Assembly (NCBI GenBank): GCA_002309695.1 | Contig: DBXV01000017.1 | Location: 160,555 to 224,554, forward strand | Direction: 5' to 3' | DNA from: Myxococcales bacterium UBA1203 | GTDB taxonomy: Bacteria > Myxococcota > Myxococcia > Myxococcales > UBA5297 | Length of the DNA stretch: 64,000 nucleotides | Shown here: in pieces, positions 8,849 through 17,773 of the stretch | How the letters are laid out: each line of letters opens with the position of its first letter | Numbering within the stretch: the first letter of the stretch is position 1 | The notes under the pieces: generated by a model | Seen by the model: the letters and a program-made list of their open reading frames with translations, nothing else | What the model was told of the DNA's origin: nothing | Databases searched by the model: none | Position numbers and translations under genes: made by a program

Positions 8849-10561
8849 TCATTTCCATTCCACGGGCACATCCATGGGCGCTGTGCCCGAGGCAATGAAC
8901 AGCGAGCTGTTGGCGCCCTCGGACCAGCGGACACTGCCGTCAGGGGCACGGATAACCAGCTTGAATTCGTAGGCGCTGGAGACGGGCAGCTTCGCGGTCA
9001 GACGCCCTTTTTTGTCCAGGGGGCCCAGCCCGTTTTCCGGCTTCCAGACGCCCAGCTCGAGGCCGCTGCCGACGATGAACGCCTGTTCGCCGGCCTTGAG
9101 CTTGAGCCCCCTGGCCTGGAAGTTCACCGGACGCTTCAGGCGCCCTTCCCGCCACTGTGCCAGAGCTCTGCTGTGGAACACGGCCAGTCCCTCGTCGGAA
9201 GGCGGCTTGGCGATGACCACCGTCGTGGTCCCCGGCGCGGCGCGCAGCCCTTCAAAGACATCAATCGGCTCGCCGGTCAGCGCGTCGGTGAAAGTGGAAT
9301 CGGCAAAGTCGGCGGGGAGCTCAAACAGCTCCGACTCGGTTCCCCGGTTCACGGCAATGAAGGCCGCCTCGCCGGACACCACGCGGGCATAGAGCAGGGC
9401 ATTGTCCCGGACGTCGATGATGGCCGGCACGCCCGACTTGAGGGAGGGGTGACTTTCGCGAAGGGCCAGAAGCCTGCCGATATGTTCCCTCAGCGGCTGC
9501 TTGTCGAAGCGCATGTCCGCCCGGTTTTCCGGCTCCTTGGCCCCCTCCAGCGCGGCCTCCGTGCCGTAGTTGATGACGGGGAAGCCGCGGGACGTGAGCT
9601 GGAAGGTCAGCGCCTGCCGGATGCTCTCCATGTCGCCTTTGCAGTCAGAAGCGATGCGGGGCAGGTCGTGGTTGTCCAGAATCGTGGCCAGGAACTCGGG
9701 CCGGTCGTAGGTCCTGTCAGACGAGAAGACACTGGCCAGCTTGGCCGGTGCCTGTTTGCGGCAATAGACGTCCACGAGGGCGAAATAGAGCGGGAAATCG
9801 AACATCGAGTTGAACATCCCGTTCCGCATGGTGGCCGAGATTTGCCGGTGGTCCCCGTCCAGCACCTCGCCCAGAAGAATGAAGCCGGAAGGCGCCGCGT
9901 CGAGAATCGCCTGATTGTAGCGGACCCAGAAGCTGTCATCGATGTGCTTCACGGCATCCAGCCTGAATCCGTCCGGCTTGAGCGTGTCCAGCCAGGCCAG
10001 CGAGGTCTTGAGCAGAAAGTCGTAAACCTCGGGGTTGCTCTGATCCAGGTCGGGCAGCCCGTGAACGTCGTGGGTGGTCAGCTCCTGTGTGTCGTTCCAG
10101 TTGTTGAGGGCGCCGTTGTGATGGAACCAGTTGGGATGCTGGGCGATTTTGGGGGAGTCCATGGCCACGTGGTTGAGCACGATGTCCAGAATCAGCTTCA
10201 TCCCCCGGGAGTGAAGCGCGTCCGAGAGCCGGACCAGCGCCGCCGTGTCGCCGAAGCGGGGCTCCACCTGATCGAAGTCCTCAACCCAGTAGCCGTGAAA
10301 GGCGCCGTTGCCGAAGAACTTCTCGGTGCGCATGCGGAAGATGGGCGAGAGCCACACAGTCTTCACGCCCATGGCTTTGAGGTCGTCCAGATGGTCGATG
10401 ACGCCCTGAATGTCGCCGCCGTGAAAGCCCGCCGGATCCGATTTGTCCGCGTCCGCGTCATTGGTGGTGTCGCCGTTGGCGAAGCGGTCCACCATGATGA
10501 AATAAATAGCCCCAAGGTCGCCGTCGCTGACGTGCGCGGCAGCCTTGGGGCCGGCGTTCAC
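8849..10561 (-). CDS. GH13 alpha-amylase-like enzyme with C-terminal CBM20-like module
   Basis: This is a 570-residue alpha-glucan-acting enzyme. The GH13 signatures are in order: DIVLNHV, nucleophile Asp in GFRLDAVKH, acid Glu in LLGEVLDG, and transition-state Asp in LDNHDLPR. A starch-binding CBM20-like segment closes the protein (GSGLELGVWKPENGLGPL, RWSEGANSS). There is no signal peptide, although the other two GH13 enzymes in the locus are lipoproteins. The only possible start before the catalytic domain is GTG 10559-10561, and it has no ribosome site. The frame continues upstream without a stop into the A10 end of the lipoprotein gene, so a -1 slip there would yield a lipoprotein-GH13 fusion. 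Confidence 0.9.
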   Translation of the reverse strand: MNAGPKAAAHVSDGDLGAIYFIMVDRFANGDTTNDADADKSDPAGFHGGDIQGVIDHLDDLKAMGVKTVWLSPIFRMRTEKFFGNGAFHGYWVEDFDQVEPRFGDTAALVRLSDALHSRGMKLILDIVLNHVAMDSPKIAQHPNWFHHNGALNNWNDTQELTTHDVHGLPDLDQSNPEVYDFLLKTSLAWLDTLKPDGFRLDAVKHIDDSFWVRYNQAILDAAPSGFILLGEVLDGDHRQISATMRNGMFNSMFDFPLYFALVDVYCRKQAPAKLASVFSSDRTYDRPEFLATILDNHDLPRIASDCKGDMESIRQALTFQLTSRGFPVINYGTEAALEGAKEPENRADMRFDKQPLREHIGRLLALRESHPSLKSGVPAIIDVRDNALLYARVVSGEAAFIAVNRGTESELFELPADFADSTFTDALTGEPIDVFEGLRAAPGTTTVVIAKPPSDEGLAVFHSRALAQWREGRLKRPVNFQARGLKLKAGEQAFIVGSGLELGVWKPENGLGPLDKKGRLTAKLPVSSAYEFKLVIRAPDGSVRWSEGANSSLFIASGTAPMDVPVEWK

Positions 10562-10590
10562 TGAATAAGGAGAGACCTGAGGCGCCTCAC

Positions 10591-11193
10591 TCAGTTTTTT
10601 TTTTCGGCGCTGTCCGCAGCGCTGAGGAATTCGTCGAGAAGGGCGCCTGCTCGGCGGGCCAGGTCCTCGGCGATGGAAGCGACCGTCTGGGCCTCCTTTT
10701 CATGCTCAAAGTCCATGAAGGTGGAGAGCTCGCTTTCGGCGCTCATGGGCTCAGCGGCACCGTCCTTGGCGGCCACGCTGAGCTTCAGGCTGACGGTCCA
10801 GCGATAGCGCCCGGAGAGCTGGGCAAAATAGACGGCCTTGGTCTCCACCAGCAGCGTGTAGGGAGCCTCGCTGTTGGTCAGGCGCGCCAGGCGCTTTTTG
10901 CTGTCGCGGACGGGCACGAAGACCTGCGCGTAGGTCTGGAAGGGGATCTCGAAGGGCTCCAGATTTCGCTCGCCAAGAACCTTGGCCACTTCTTTTTTCA
11001 GACTGTCGGGAACCTCGCCCACCAGTCCCTGATGGTCGTCGTCCATGACGTAGGCCACGGCAATCGGCGTCTTCTGGGGCAGCCGGACGATGTCATGCGC
11101 CTTCACACAGCCCGACGCCGCGAAGGCCAGTGCCAGAAGGATGATGACTGCCAGATGGGGCAGGGCATTCGGACGATGCGCTTTCAGAACCAT
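10591..11193 (-). CDS. Lipoprotein of unknown function, ends in an A10 tract
   Basis: This 200-residue protein has a signal sequence and lipobox (AASGC, Cys29). The mature part alternates beta-type strands (TYAQVFVPV, TLLVETKAVYF) and ends in a long helix (VASIAEDLARRAGALLDEF). The last codons are GAA AAA AAA AAC TGA, a run of ten A. Its ATG overlaps the end of the beta-barrel gene by ten bases, so it is in the same operon. I do not recognise a family. Alone it may be a small periplasmic-side lipoprotein; fused by slippage it would be the membrane anchor of the downstream amylase. Confidence 0.8.
   Translation of the reverse strand: MVLKAHRPNALPHLAVIILLALAFAASGCVKAHDIVRLPQKTPIAVAYVMDDDHQGLVGEVPDSLKKEVAKVLGERNLEPFEIPFQTYAQVFVPVRDSKKRLARLTNSEAPYTLLVETKAVYFAQLSGRYRWTVSLKLSVAAKDGAAEPMSAESELSTFMDFEHEKEAQTVASIAEDLARRAGALLDEFLSAADSAEKKN
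10592..10606 (-). repeat. A10 homopolymer at a gene end (possible slippage site)
   Basis: Ten consecutive A on the minus strand overlap the last codons of the lipoprotein gene. A -1 shift within the run bypasses TGA and enters the GH13 frame (AAA CTG AGT GAG). The sequence contains the classical A AAA AAA heptamer. Confidence 0.6.
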
Positions 11194-12707
11194 GCTTCGG
11201 CCTCGATGGCGATCACCGAGTGCCAGTGGCTCTCGGTGCCGGAAAAGATGTTGTACTGGTCAAGACTGTCGGAGAAGGCATTGCCGTAGGCCTGGTTCTG
11301 GCTGGAATACTGGAGGCCGTACATCAGGCGCAGAGAGGGCCGGTTGAAGATGCCGCGTCCATTGGGGTTGAGGACGATGCCCGCCTTGAGCTGCCAGGTG
11401 TTGCGGACGTCGCTGTCGCCGTTTTCGAGGCCGCGCGTGTCCGCCAGACCATGGGTATTGGCGAACACCGAATCGAAGTGCTGGCGGTAGAGATTGCCGT
11501 TCAGGGACTTCTCCCGGGCGAGGCTCGTCTCGGCGAGGATATGGACCACCTTCGTCACATAGGCCTGCAGCCGGAGCACCGTGGACATGTACATGCGGTT
11601 GTTGTCGTTGGGCGCGATCTCGTTGTCGCTGTCTGTGTGGTAGCCGAAGAGCAGCGACCACGTCGCGTCCAGCCACCCGGGAACCAGCGTCAGCTGCATC
11701 TCATTGCCGAAGTTCAGCTGATGGCGCTCGTCGGTCAGCTCCTTGATGTACACGGTGTACTGGGTGCCGTTGTAGTTCTCTGTGTAGAAGTTCTGCGGAT
11801 GGCTCCGCAGGTAGTTGATGAAGAAGTTGTTCCACTTGAGAGCGCCCAGATTGCCGAATCCCAGGTAGCCGATGATTTTGTACGAGGAGGACGAGGTGGC
11901 CTGGGGCAGATTGTCCTGCATGAAGTCCATGCCGGGATGGGTGTCGAACCAGTGGCTGACGACCTCGCGGCGGACGTAGTCCTCGTAGTTCACGCCGGGC
12001 GTGGCGTAGGGCGCGTTCTTGTTGCCCTTGATTTCGGGCTCGTAGCGGAACTGGCCGCCCACGCCGATTTCCACGTGGCCGCCCAGCTTCAGCTTGAAGG
12101 TGCCGCCCATGGACAGAATCGTGGAGTAGTCACTCTTGCGCGTGGCAAAGCCGGCGTCGCCGATTCCCAGAAGCACCTCGAAGCGATCGGCGTTGTAGCG
12201 GGCGGAAAGACCCACCGTGTCGTCGAAGATGGACGCCGGCCACATGTCGTAGAGTCCCAGGTCGCCGAAGCGCTTCTCCAGGGTGCCAATCTGGAAGACC
12301 AGGTTCTGAGCGAAGATGTTGCCCGCCTCGATGTAGAGCTCGGTCAGGGCAAAGACGCCCAGAGAGCCCATGTTTACGTCGGTATTCTTGAAGGAGCCGC
12401 CCTCAATTTTGGTGATGACAGTGGCGTAGGGGTCGCTCTTCACGGCGTTCTGAACCAGGTCCAGCTTGAGGGCCAGCGTCCCCCAGGGGTCCTCGTTCAT
12501 CAGACGGCCGTACAAATTCCAGTAGCCCAGCTTGCCGTTGCCGCCCTGAAAGTCGGGGCGGGTCATGATGCGGAAGTAGCCGCCGGCACTGAACCGGTCT
12601 CTGTTGGCTTCGGCACTGGCGCTTCCGGGAATCAGCGCGGCCAGGAGGAGCAGAAGCCCGGCGAGGCGCGCCACGAATGAAATGCTGCTGCCTGCGTTCC
12701 GTTTCAT
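11184..12707 (-). CDS. Outer-membrane beta-barrel (porin-like) of the alpha-glucan locus
   Basis: This 507-residue protein has a signal peptide of about 32 residues (LAGLLLLLAALIPGSASA). The mature part is rich in alternating aromatic strands and short turns and ends in Phe (EAEAWF), a typical outer-membrane barrel C-terminus. Placement between a debranching enzyme and an amylase suggests uptake of maltodextrins, as a maltoporin would do, although I see no specific maltoporin motif. Its ATG overlaps the upstream stop by one base (TGATG), and the next gene overlaps its end, so the three are probably co-translated. Confidence 0.8.
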   Translation of the reverse strand: MKRNAGSSISFVARLAGLLLLLAALIPGSASAEANRDRFSAGGYFRIMTRPDFQGGNGKLGYWNLYGRLMNEDPWGTLALKLDLVQNAVKSDPYATVITKIEGGSFKNTDVNMGSLGVFALTELYIEAGNIFAQNLVFQIGTLEKRFGDLGLYDMWPASIFDDTVGLSARYNADRFEVLLGIGDAGFATRKSDYSTILSMGGTFKLKLGGHVEIGVGGQFRYEPEIKGNKNAPYATPGVNYEDYVRREVVSHWFDTHPGMDFMQDNLPQATSSSSYKIIGYLGFGNLGALKWNNFFINYLRSHPQNFYTENYNGTQYTVYIKELTDERHQLNFGNEMQLTLVPGWLDATWSLLFGYHTDSDNEIAPNDNNRMYMSTVLRLQAYVTKVVHILAETSLAREKSLNGNLYRQHFDSVFANTHGLADTRGLENGDSDVRNTWQLKAGIVLNPNGRGIFNRPSLRLMYGLQYSSQNQAYGNAFSDSLDQYNIFSGTESHWHSVIAIEAEAWF

Positions 12708-15247
12708 CAGCGGCCCTCCAGAATGACGATGGATTTGCCCTGCACGCCGTAGACGCTCCCGATGGCTTCAGGTGCATCCAGCTCGGCATTGCCCGAAAGG
12801 TTCAGGCTGCGGTTGCTGCTGTTCAGATAGCCCTCGGTGTCGAAGTAGATCTGAGTGTCCACGAGCCGCACCCAGTTGCCGCCCAGAGTGTATTCTGCCT
12901 CGTCGTTGCCCATGTTGATGAGCACGGCGAGCTTTCGGCCGTTGCCGCCGTCGGGATAGAGCATGCCGATGGTCTGTCCGTCCCAGTTGGCGGAGCCATT
13001 CGTGCCGTCGGTGCCAATCCAGGTGAAGGCTCTGGAGCCCTCATCGTAGGTGGAAGGCATGAGCGCGGGATGCTCCTTGCGCAGCCGGACGACCTTCTTC
13101 ACGAAGTCGAACATGCGGTTCTTCTCGCTGCGCGCCTCCCACGCGCCCCAGTCGTGCCAGCTGTAGGGGTTGTCCGCCTCGGGCGTGTAGGTGTTGTTGT
13201 TGCCCAGCTGGGTGCGCATCCATTCGTCGCCGCCGTAAATGAGCGGCGTGCCGTGGGCGGTCATCATGGCGGTGAAGAAATTCCGCATCATCTGCCGCTT
13301 CTTGCCCTCGTCGCCCCAGTCCCTGGATCTGTTGTTCGATTCGCCCGAGTTCTTGGACTCGTTGCAGTAAACGCTCTCGGGCGAGGTGCAGCAGACGGGG
13401 TTGAGCGGGCCGCAGCCGTTGACCTTCTCGTTGTAGGTCACCAGGTCGTACATGGTCATGCCGTCATGCACGGTGATGAAGTTGATGGAGTGGAAGGGGC
13501 GCCGGTCGTCGCCGCTCTCGCCGAAGATGGCCGCGGAGCCGGTCATGGCGCCGCCGCCGTCGATGGTGTTGTAATAGGTCTTGTGGTTGAGGCAGGTGGT
13601 GCCCTGTGCCCAGGCGTCGCTGGCGCTGAAGTCGTTGACGAAGGCGCGCCACCAGTCGCGGAAGGTGCCGTTCCACTCGCTCCAGCCGTAGCCGTTGGCG
13701 AGGGCGCCGTTGCCCGCAGCGTCTTTCGTCGCCTTCGTGAACCTGCCGATGCCGTAGAAGCCCGCGCCCCAGGGCTCCGCGATGATGCGCGTGTTGTTGC
13801 GCTGGAGGACCGGGTCATTGGCGATTTCTTCGACCATCGTGTTGCGGTCGCTGTAGTCCGCGCCGCGGCCGACGGTGTCGTCGTTCAGGCCCAGGGCGGG
13901 GGCCAGGTCGAAGCGGAAGCCGTCCACGTGCAGCTCCTCCACAAAGTAGCGCAGCGAGTCGATGATGAGCCGCTTCACGGGGGCGTTGTTGCAGCGGAGC
14001 GTGTTCCCGACGCCTGTGTGGTTCATATAGACGTGCTTATTGGCGTCGTTCAGGGCGTAGTAGGCCGCATTGTCCAGACCGCGGTAGGAGAAGAGGCTGG
14101 CCGTCTCCTCAGGGTCCAGGTTCCAGGCCGCGCCGTCGGGGGCGTTGATCTTCTCGCGCCACAGACCGCCCTCGCCAGTGTGGTTGTAAACCACGTCAAC
14201 AATCACCTCGACGCCCTGCTGGTGCAGCTGATCGACCATCCACTTGAACTCGTCGATGATTTCCTCGCGCTCTTTCTTCGAGGCGTAGCTGTTCTCCAGC
14301 GAGAAGTAGGAGATGTTGTTGTAGCCCCAGTAGCCGGCGTCAGAGGGTTTCTCGGTCGTCGGCAGAAGCTCCACGGCATTGATGCCCAGATCCTTGAAGT
14401 AGGCCGCCTTTTCGCCAAAGCCGCGGAAGGTGCCCGGATGCAGGACGCCGGAGGAGCTGTTGGCTGTGAAGCCCTTGGGGTGGACCTCGTACATGATGAG
14501 CTGGCTGTCCCCGTGCCCTTCGAGCGTTCCAGCCCGGCGCTTGGTGCGCCATTCATCCTCATGGGCGCTCCATTCATATTTGCTCTCGACGACGAGGCAC
14601 TTGCCCGCGGCGCCGTAGGCCAGAGCGGCCCGATTGGGACCGCTGCCCAGATTGCCCTTGCCCCAGTCAAAGTCGCGGTGGATGGCCTTGCAGTAGGGGT
14701 CCAGAAGCAGCTTGTTGGGATTGAAGCGGTTGCCCTGATTGTCCACGTCGGCGTTGAAGCCGTGAATGGAGCCCGGATACCACTTCTCGTCGTAGTTCCA
14801 GTTGGGCCCCCAGGCCACGTAGCCGTAGTGCTGCCCCAGACCGACGCCTTCGACAAATGCGTTCCAGACGTCTGTTCCCGGCAGGCGGGTCATCTCAAAT
14901 TCGCGGGTGGCCTTGTCGCTCTCCGGGTTGTCGAAGAGGAGCAGGCGAATTTTGGACGCCCTGTTGGAGAAGACGGCGAAGTTGACGCCCCGATGATTGC
15001 CGTCGCTGTCCTTGAGCAGCGTGGGCCCCATGAAATCCATGTTCTGGATGGCGGCTTGAGTGATGACCACGCTGTCGCTGGGAGAGCCCAGATTGTAGAG
15101 GGCAGGGGGAAGCGCGGCCACCAGTCCGTCGGGCGGCAGGACGGAATAGTTGTAGAGCCTCGGCTGGCCGTCGTCGGGGCTGCACCCCAAAGCGCCGGTC
15201 AGGGCCAGTGCCGCGAAAAAAGCGGCGAACTTGCTGTGTCTAGGCAT
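12707..15247 (-). CDS. Isoamylase/pullulanase-type debranching lipoprotein (GH13)
   Basis: The 846-residue product is read from ATG 15245-15247 behind GAGGA. A signal peptide ends in a lipobox (TGALGC). An N-terminal CBM48-like segment (residues 50-200, GVNFAVFSNRASKIRLLLFD) precedes the GH13 barrel: YEVHPKGFT, DVVYNHTGEGG, catalytic Asp in GFRFDLAPALG, Glu in IIAEPWGAG and Asp in ITVHDGMT. This order is typical of isoamylase/glycogen-debranching enzymes that cut alpha-1,6 branches. As a lipoprotein it probably acts at the cell surface or in the periplasm. It is the first gene of the operon with the porin, the small lipoprotein and the CBM20 amylase. Confidence 0.92.
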   Translation of the reverse strand: MPRHSKFAAFFAALALTGALGCSPDDGQPRLYNYSVLPPDGLVAALPPALYNLGSPSDSVVITQAAIQNMDFMGPTLLKDSDGNHRGVNFAVFSNRASKIRLLLFDNPESDKATREFEMTRLPGTDVWNAFVEGVGLGQHYGYVAWGPNWNYDEKWYPGSIHGFNADVDNQGNRFNPNKLLLDPYCKAIHRDFDWGKGNLGSGPNRAALAYGAAGKCLVVESKYEWSAHEDEWRTKRRAGTLEGHGDSQLIMYEVHPKGFTANSSSGVLHPGTFRGFGEKAAYFKDLGINAVELLPTTEKPSDAGYWGYNNISYFSLENSYASKKEREEIIDEFKWMVDQLHQQGVEVIVDVVYNHTGEGGLWREKINAPDGAAWNLDPEETASLFSYRGLDNAAYYALNDANKHVYMNHTGVGNTLRCNNAPVKRLIIDSLRYFVEELHVDGFRFDLAPALGLNDDTVGRGADYSDRNTMVEEIANDPVLQRNNTRIIAEPWGAGFYGIGRFTKATKDAAGNGALANGYGWSEWNGTFRDWWRAFVNDFSASDAWAQGTTCLNHKTYYNTIDGGGAMTGSAAIFGESGDDRRPFHSINFITVHDGMTMYDLVTYNEKVNGCGPLNPVCCTSPESVYCNESKNSGESNNRSRDWGDEGKKRQMMRNFFTAMMTAHGTPLIYGGDEWMRTQLGNNNTYTPEADNPYSWHDWGAWEARSEKNRMFDFVKKVVRLRKEHPALMPSTYDEGSRAFTWIGTDGTNGSANWDGQTIGMLYPDGGNGRKLAVLINMGNDEAEYTLGGNWVRLVDTQIYFDTEGYLNSSNRSLNLSGNAELDAPEAIGSVYGVQGKSIVILEGR

Positions 15248-15332
15248 GTCGGGAGTCCTCGAAAGAGGGAGAGGAAATGAAGTCGTAGCGGGAAATGGAT
15301 GCAAAGAGAGGGAAGGGGGATGGCCATCAAAA

Positions 15333-15364
15333 AGAGGGCGTCCCGCATGACCGGAACGCCCTCG
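15333..15364 (-). terminator. Rho-independent terminator
   Basis: On the minus strand GAGGGCGTTCC pairs with GGGACGCCCTC and is followed by TTTTT. It separates the GH13 lipoprotein gene at 15383-17647 from the debranching-enzyme operon. Confidence 0.8.
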
Positions 15365-15382
15365 CTGCGCTGTGCAGCCGCC

Positions 15383-17647
15383 TTACTTGAGCCCGAGAAT
15401 GACCGCGCCCCGGGCAGGAACATCGACGGTAATGGCGCTGTCGTGGATCTGATACTCGGTGCCGCTCAGGTAGTCCTTCACTGTGCCGCTGGTCCAACCC
15501 AGATCGGAGAGCTTGAGGCTGTCTGCGTCGCGCGAGTGAAGCTCGACGTTCGTCCAGGTGTTTTCCGTCAGGTTCATCACGACCAGCGCGTTGTGCCTGG
15601 GGTCATTTTGCGGGTCCCAGCGGACGTAAGCCCAGAGGTTGCCGTGGCCTTCGCCCCACTGCTCCTGATTGACCCACATGGTCTCGAATCGGCCGCCTTT
15701 GAAGCCGCGCAGAGTGCTCCGGGCCTGTCCCAGACGGCGCATCCGCTCCAGCTGATTCTTCTGCTGCCCGGAAAGCTGCGCCTCGGTCTTCATAAAGTGG
15801 CGGTTGTCGGGGTCGCTCCCGCCCTCTTCGCCGTATTCATCGCCGTAGTAGATGAGCGGAACGCCCGGCGTCGTCATCAGATGGACCATGGCCATCCACA
15901 CACGGTCATAGGCCAGCTGATTGGTTGACTGGCGCGGCAGGTACTCCGCACCCCAGGTGGCGCCCGTGTAGCCGACGTTGTCGGGGTCGGAGCGCGAGAT
16001 GACGCGGGCAACGTCGTGGCTGCCGATGAACGTGACCATCATCGCGTCGCCGAAGCTGTTGATGGAATCCCACGTGGAGCGGTTCACGTCGGAGAGCCCC
16101 TGGCCGTCATTCAGAAATGCGCTGCTCGCGCCGTCGAAGTAGCGGCGGAAATCAAACTGGCCGTCCAGCTGACCGTTGCCGATGTACTTGTTCAGATTGC
16201 CCACGTCGCCGTCGTAGGTCTCGCCGAACATGAAGAAGTCGGTGCCCGCCGTCTCGAAGCGATTGCGCATCCGGGTGCCGAGCATGCCCATGACGTTGTC
16301 TTCCATGTGCTTCACGGCATCGACGCGCAGACCGTCCAAGTCGAACTCTTCCACCCACCACTCGACATCGGAGAGGAACTGATTGGCCGTCTCCGGCTTG
16401 GTCCAGTTAATGTCGGGCATGTAGCTCGTGAACATGCAGCCGATGGGGTCGGACCAGTTGATTTCCTTGCAGATGGCGCTGGTGCGGAACCAGTCGGGAT
16501 GGCTGGTCATGTATTCGTGGTCCTCGTGGACGTGATTCAGCACCGTGTCCATGATGATGCGGATGCCTTTGGCGTGCGCCGCCTGGACCATTTCACGGAG
16601 CGCCTCTGCACCGCCGAAGCGCGGCTCCACCTCGCGGGCGCGAATCGGCCAGTAGCCGTGGTAGCCCGACACATGCGCCGTGAAGGAATCGGTGATGTAG
16701 TCGTCGTAGGCTTTGTTCGGCTGCATCTGCCACGGCGTAATCCACAGCGACTTCACGCCCAGCTTGTCGAAGTAGCCCTCGTTGATGGCCTGGGTGATGC
16801 CGTTCAGGTCTCCGCCCTGGAAATTGGCGGGCGTCTCGCTGCCCTGGACGGGCTGGTCGTTGGAGGGGTCGCCGTTCCGGAAGCGGTCCGTCAGCACCAT
16901 GTAAAGCGCGCCGTCGTAGAAGCTGAAATCTTCCTCCTCGACCCAGAAGGGGAGCACGACATCGGCGTGGTGGCTGCCGTTGGCCGCTTCAACCTTCACC
17001 GTGTATTTGCCATCCGCCAGCCCCTTGAGATGGATGGAAATGGACTGGTTGTCGGCGCCCAGAGAAATTTCCGAGGGCTCCAGACTGCGGATGGCGCCGC
17101 TCGACGATGTCCTCAGAGACGCGCTGGCCTTGAGGCCGCTGATGTCACCCTTGCTGCTCACCTGAATGGCTGCCTCGAAGATGCCGCCGTCTGCCGTCCG
17201 CTCCTTGCGGATGCTCGCCGCATCCACCGCCAAGGAGATGCTGGCCGGAACGACCGTGCCGTCGCAGAAAACGTCGGCCTTCGAGTAGGACTGGCCCTCA
17301 TCCACCATCGTGTCCACGCCGGGGTCCAGCGTCTTCACGCCGTCCACGAGGAAGAAATAGCCCCATTCGCCGGCAGGAACGTTCAGCTCGATGGAATAGG
17401 TCCCCGTGGCATCGGGACCATTCAGCTTGTGCGCTGACCGGTCGTAATTGTTCCAGCCGCCGGCCACGAAGACGCTGTTGACGCTGGTGTCAGGCCGATA
17501 GGCGAACGAGATGGGACAGGTGTCGTCGTCATCGCCTCCGCCGCCTCCGCCACCCCCACCGCAGGCTGTCAGTGCCGCAGAAGCGGCAAGGGCGCACAGG
17601 AAAGGCAGAAAAGGGTTCCGTCCGAGGCGGCAGGTTCGATTTGTCAT
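15383..17647 (-). CDS. GH13 alpha-amylase lipoprotein with N-terminal beta domains
   Basis: This is a 754-residue lipoprotein. The signal ends in a lipobox (ALTAC) followed by nine Gly and four Asp, a flexible anchor. Residues 45-130 resemble a CBM48/E-set glycan-binding fold (VFVAGGWNNYDRSAHKLNG), and residues 140-240 form another beta domain. The GH13 catalytic part has DTVLNHVHEDHEY, nucleophile Asp in GLRVDAVKHM, Glu in MFGETYDGD and Asp in IGSHDVAR. It probably degrades starch or glycogen outside the cytoplasm. It is upstream of, and terminated apart from, the debranching operon, but the shared role is clear from the family. Confidence 0.92.
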   Translation of the reverse strand: MTNRTCRLGRNPFLPFLCALAASAALTACGGGGGGGGGDDDDTCPISFAYRPDTSVNSVFVAGGWNNYDRSAHKLNGPDATGTYSIELNVPAGEWGYFFLVDGVKTLDPGVDTMVDEGQSYSKADVFCDGTVVPASISLAVDAASIRKERTADGGIFEAAIQVSSKGDISGLKASASLRTSSSGAIRSLEPSEISLGADNQSISIHLKGLADGKYTVKVEAANGSHHADVVLPFWVEEEDFSFYDGALYMVLTDRFRNGDPSNDQPVQGSETPANFQGGDLNGITQAINEGYFDKLGVKSLWITPWQMQPNKAYDDYITDSFTAHVSGYHGYWPIRAREVEPRFGGAEALREMVQAAHAKGIRIIMDTVLNHVHEDHEYMTSHPDWFRTSAICKEINWSDPIGCMFTSYMPDINWTKPETANQFLSDVEWWVEEFDLDGLRVDAVKHMEDNVMGMLGTRMRNRFETAGTDFFMFGETYDGDVGNLNKYIGNGQLDGQFDFRRYFDGASSAFLNDGQGLSDVNRSTWDSINSFGDAMMVTFIGSHDVARVISRSDPDNVGYTGATWGAEYLPRQSTNQLAYDRVWMAMVHLMTTPGVPLIYYGDEYGEEGGSDPDNRHFMKTEAQLSGQQKNQLERMRRLGQARSTLRGFKGGRFETMWVNQEQWGEGHGNLWAYVRWDPQNDPRHNALVVMNLTENTWTNVELHSRDADSLKLSDLGWTSGTVKDYLSGTEYQIHDSAITVDVPARGAVILGLK

Positions 17648-17773
17648 GTCGGTTGCCTTTCGGCGCGCATCCTCCGGACATCGCTGAAAGGACGCGGAGG
17701 GGGCGTGCGGCAGAGTTTGGAAAACAGCTCAGAGAAGGACGATGCGGCCCGCGGGCCCGCCGGGGCAGACAGG

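Noticed and set aside
12677..15280. Plus-strand 867-residue open frame
   Set aside because: It is the shadow of the debranching enzyme gene; no recognisable motif.
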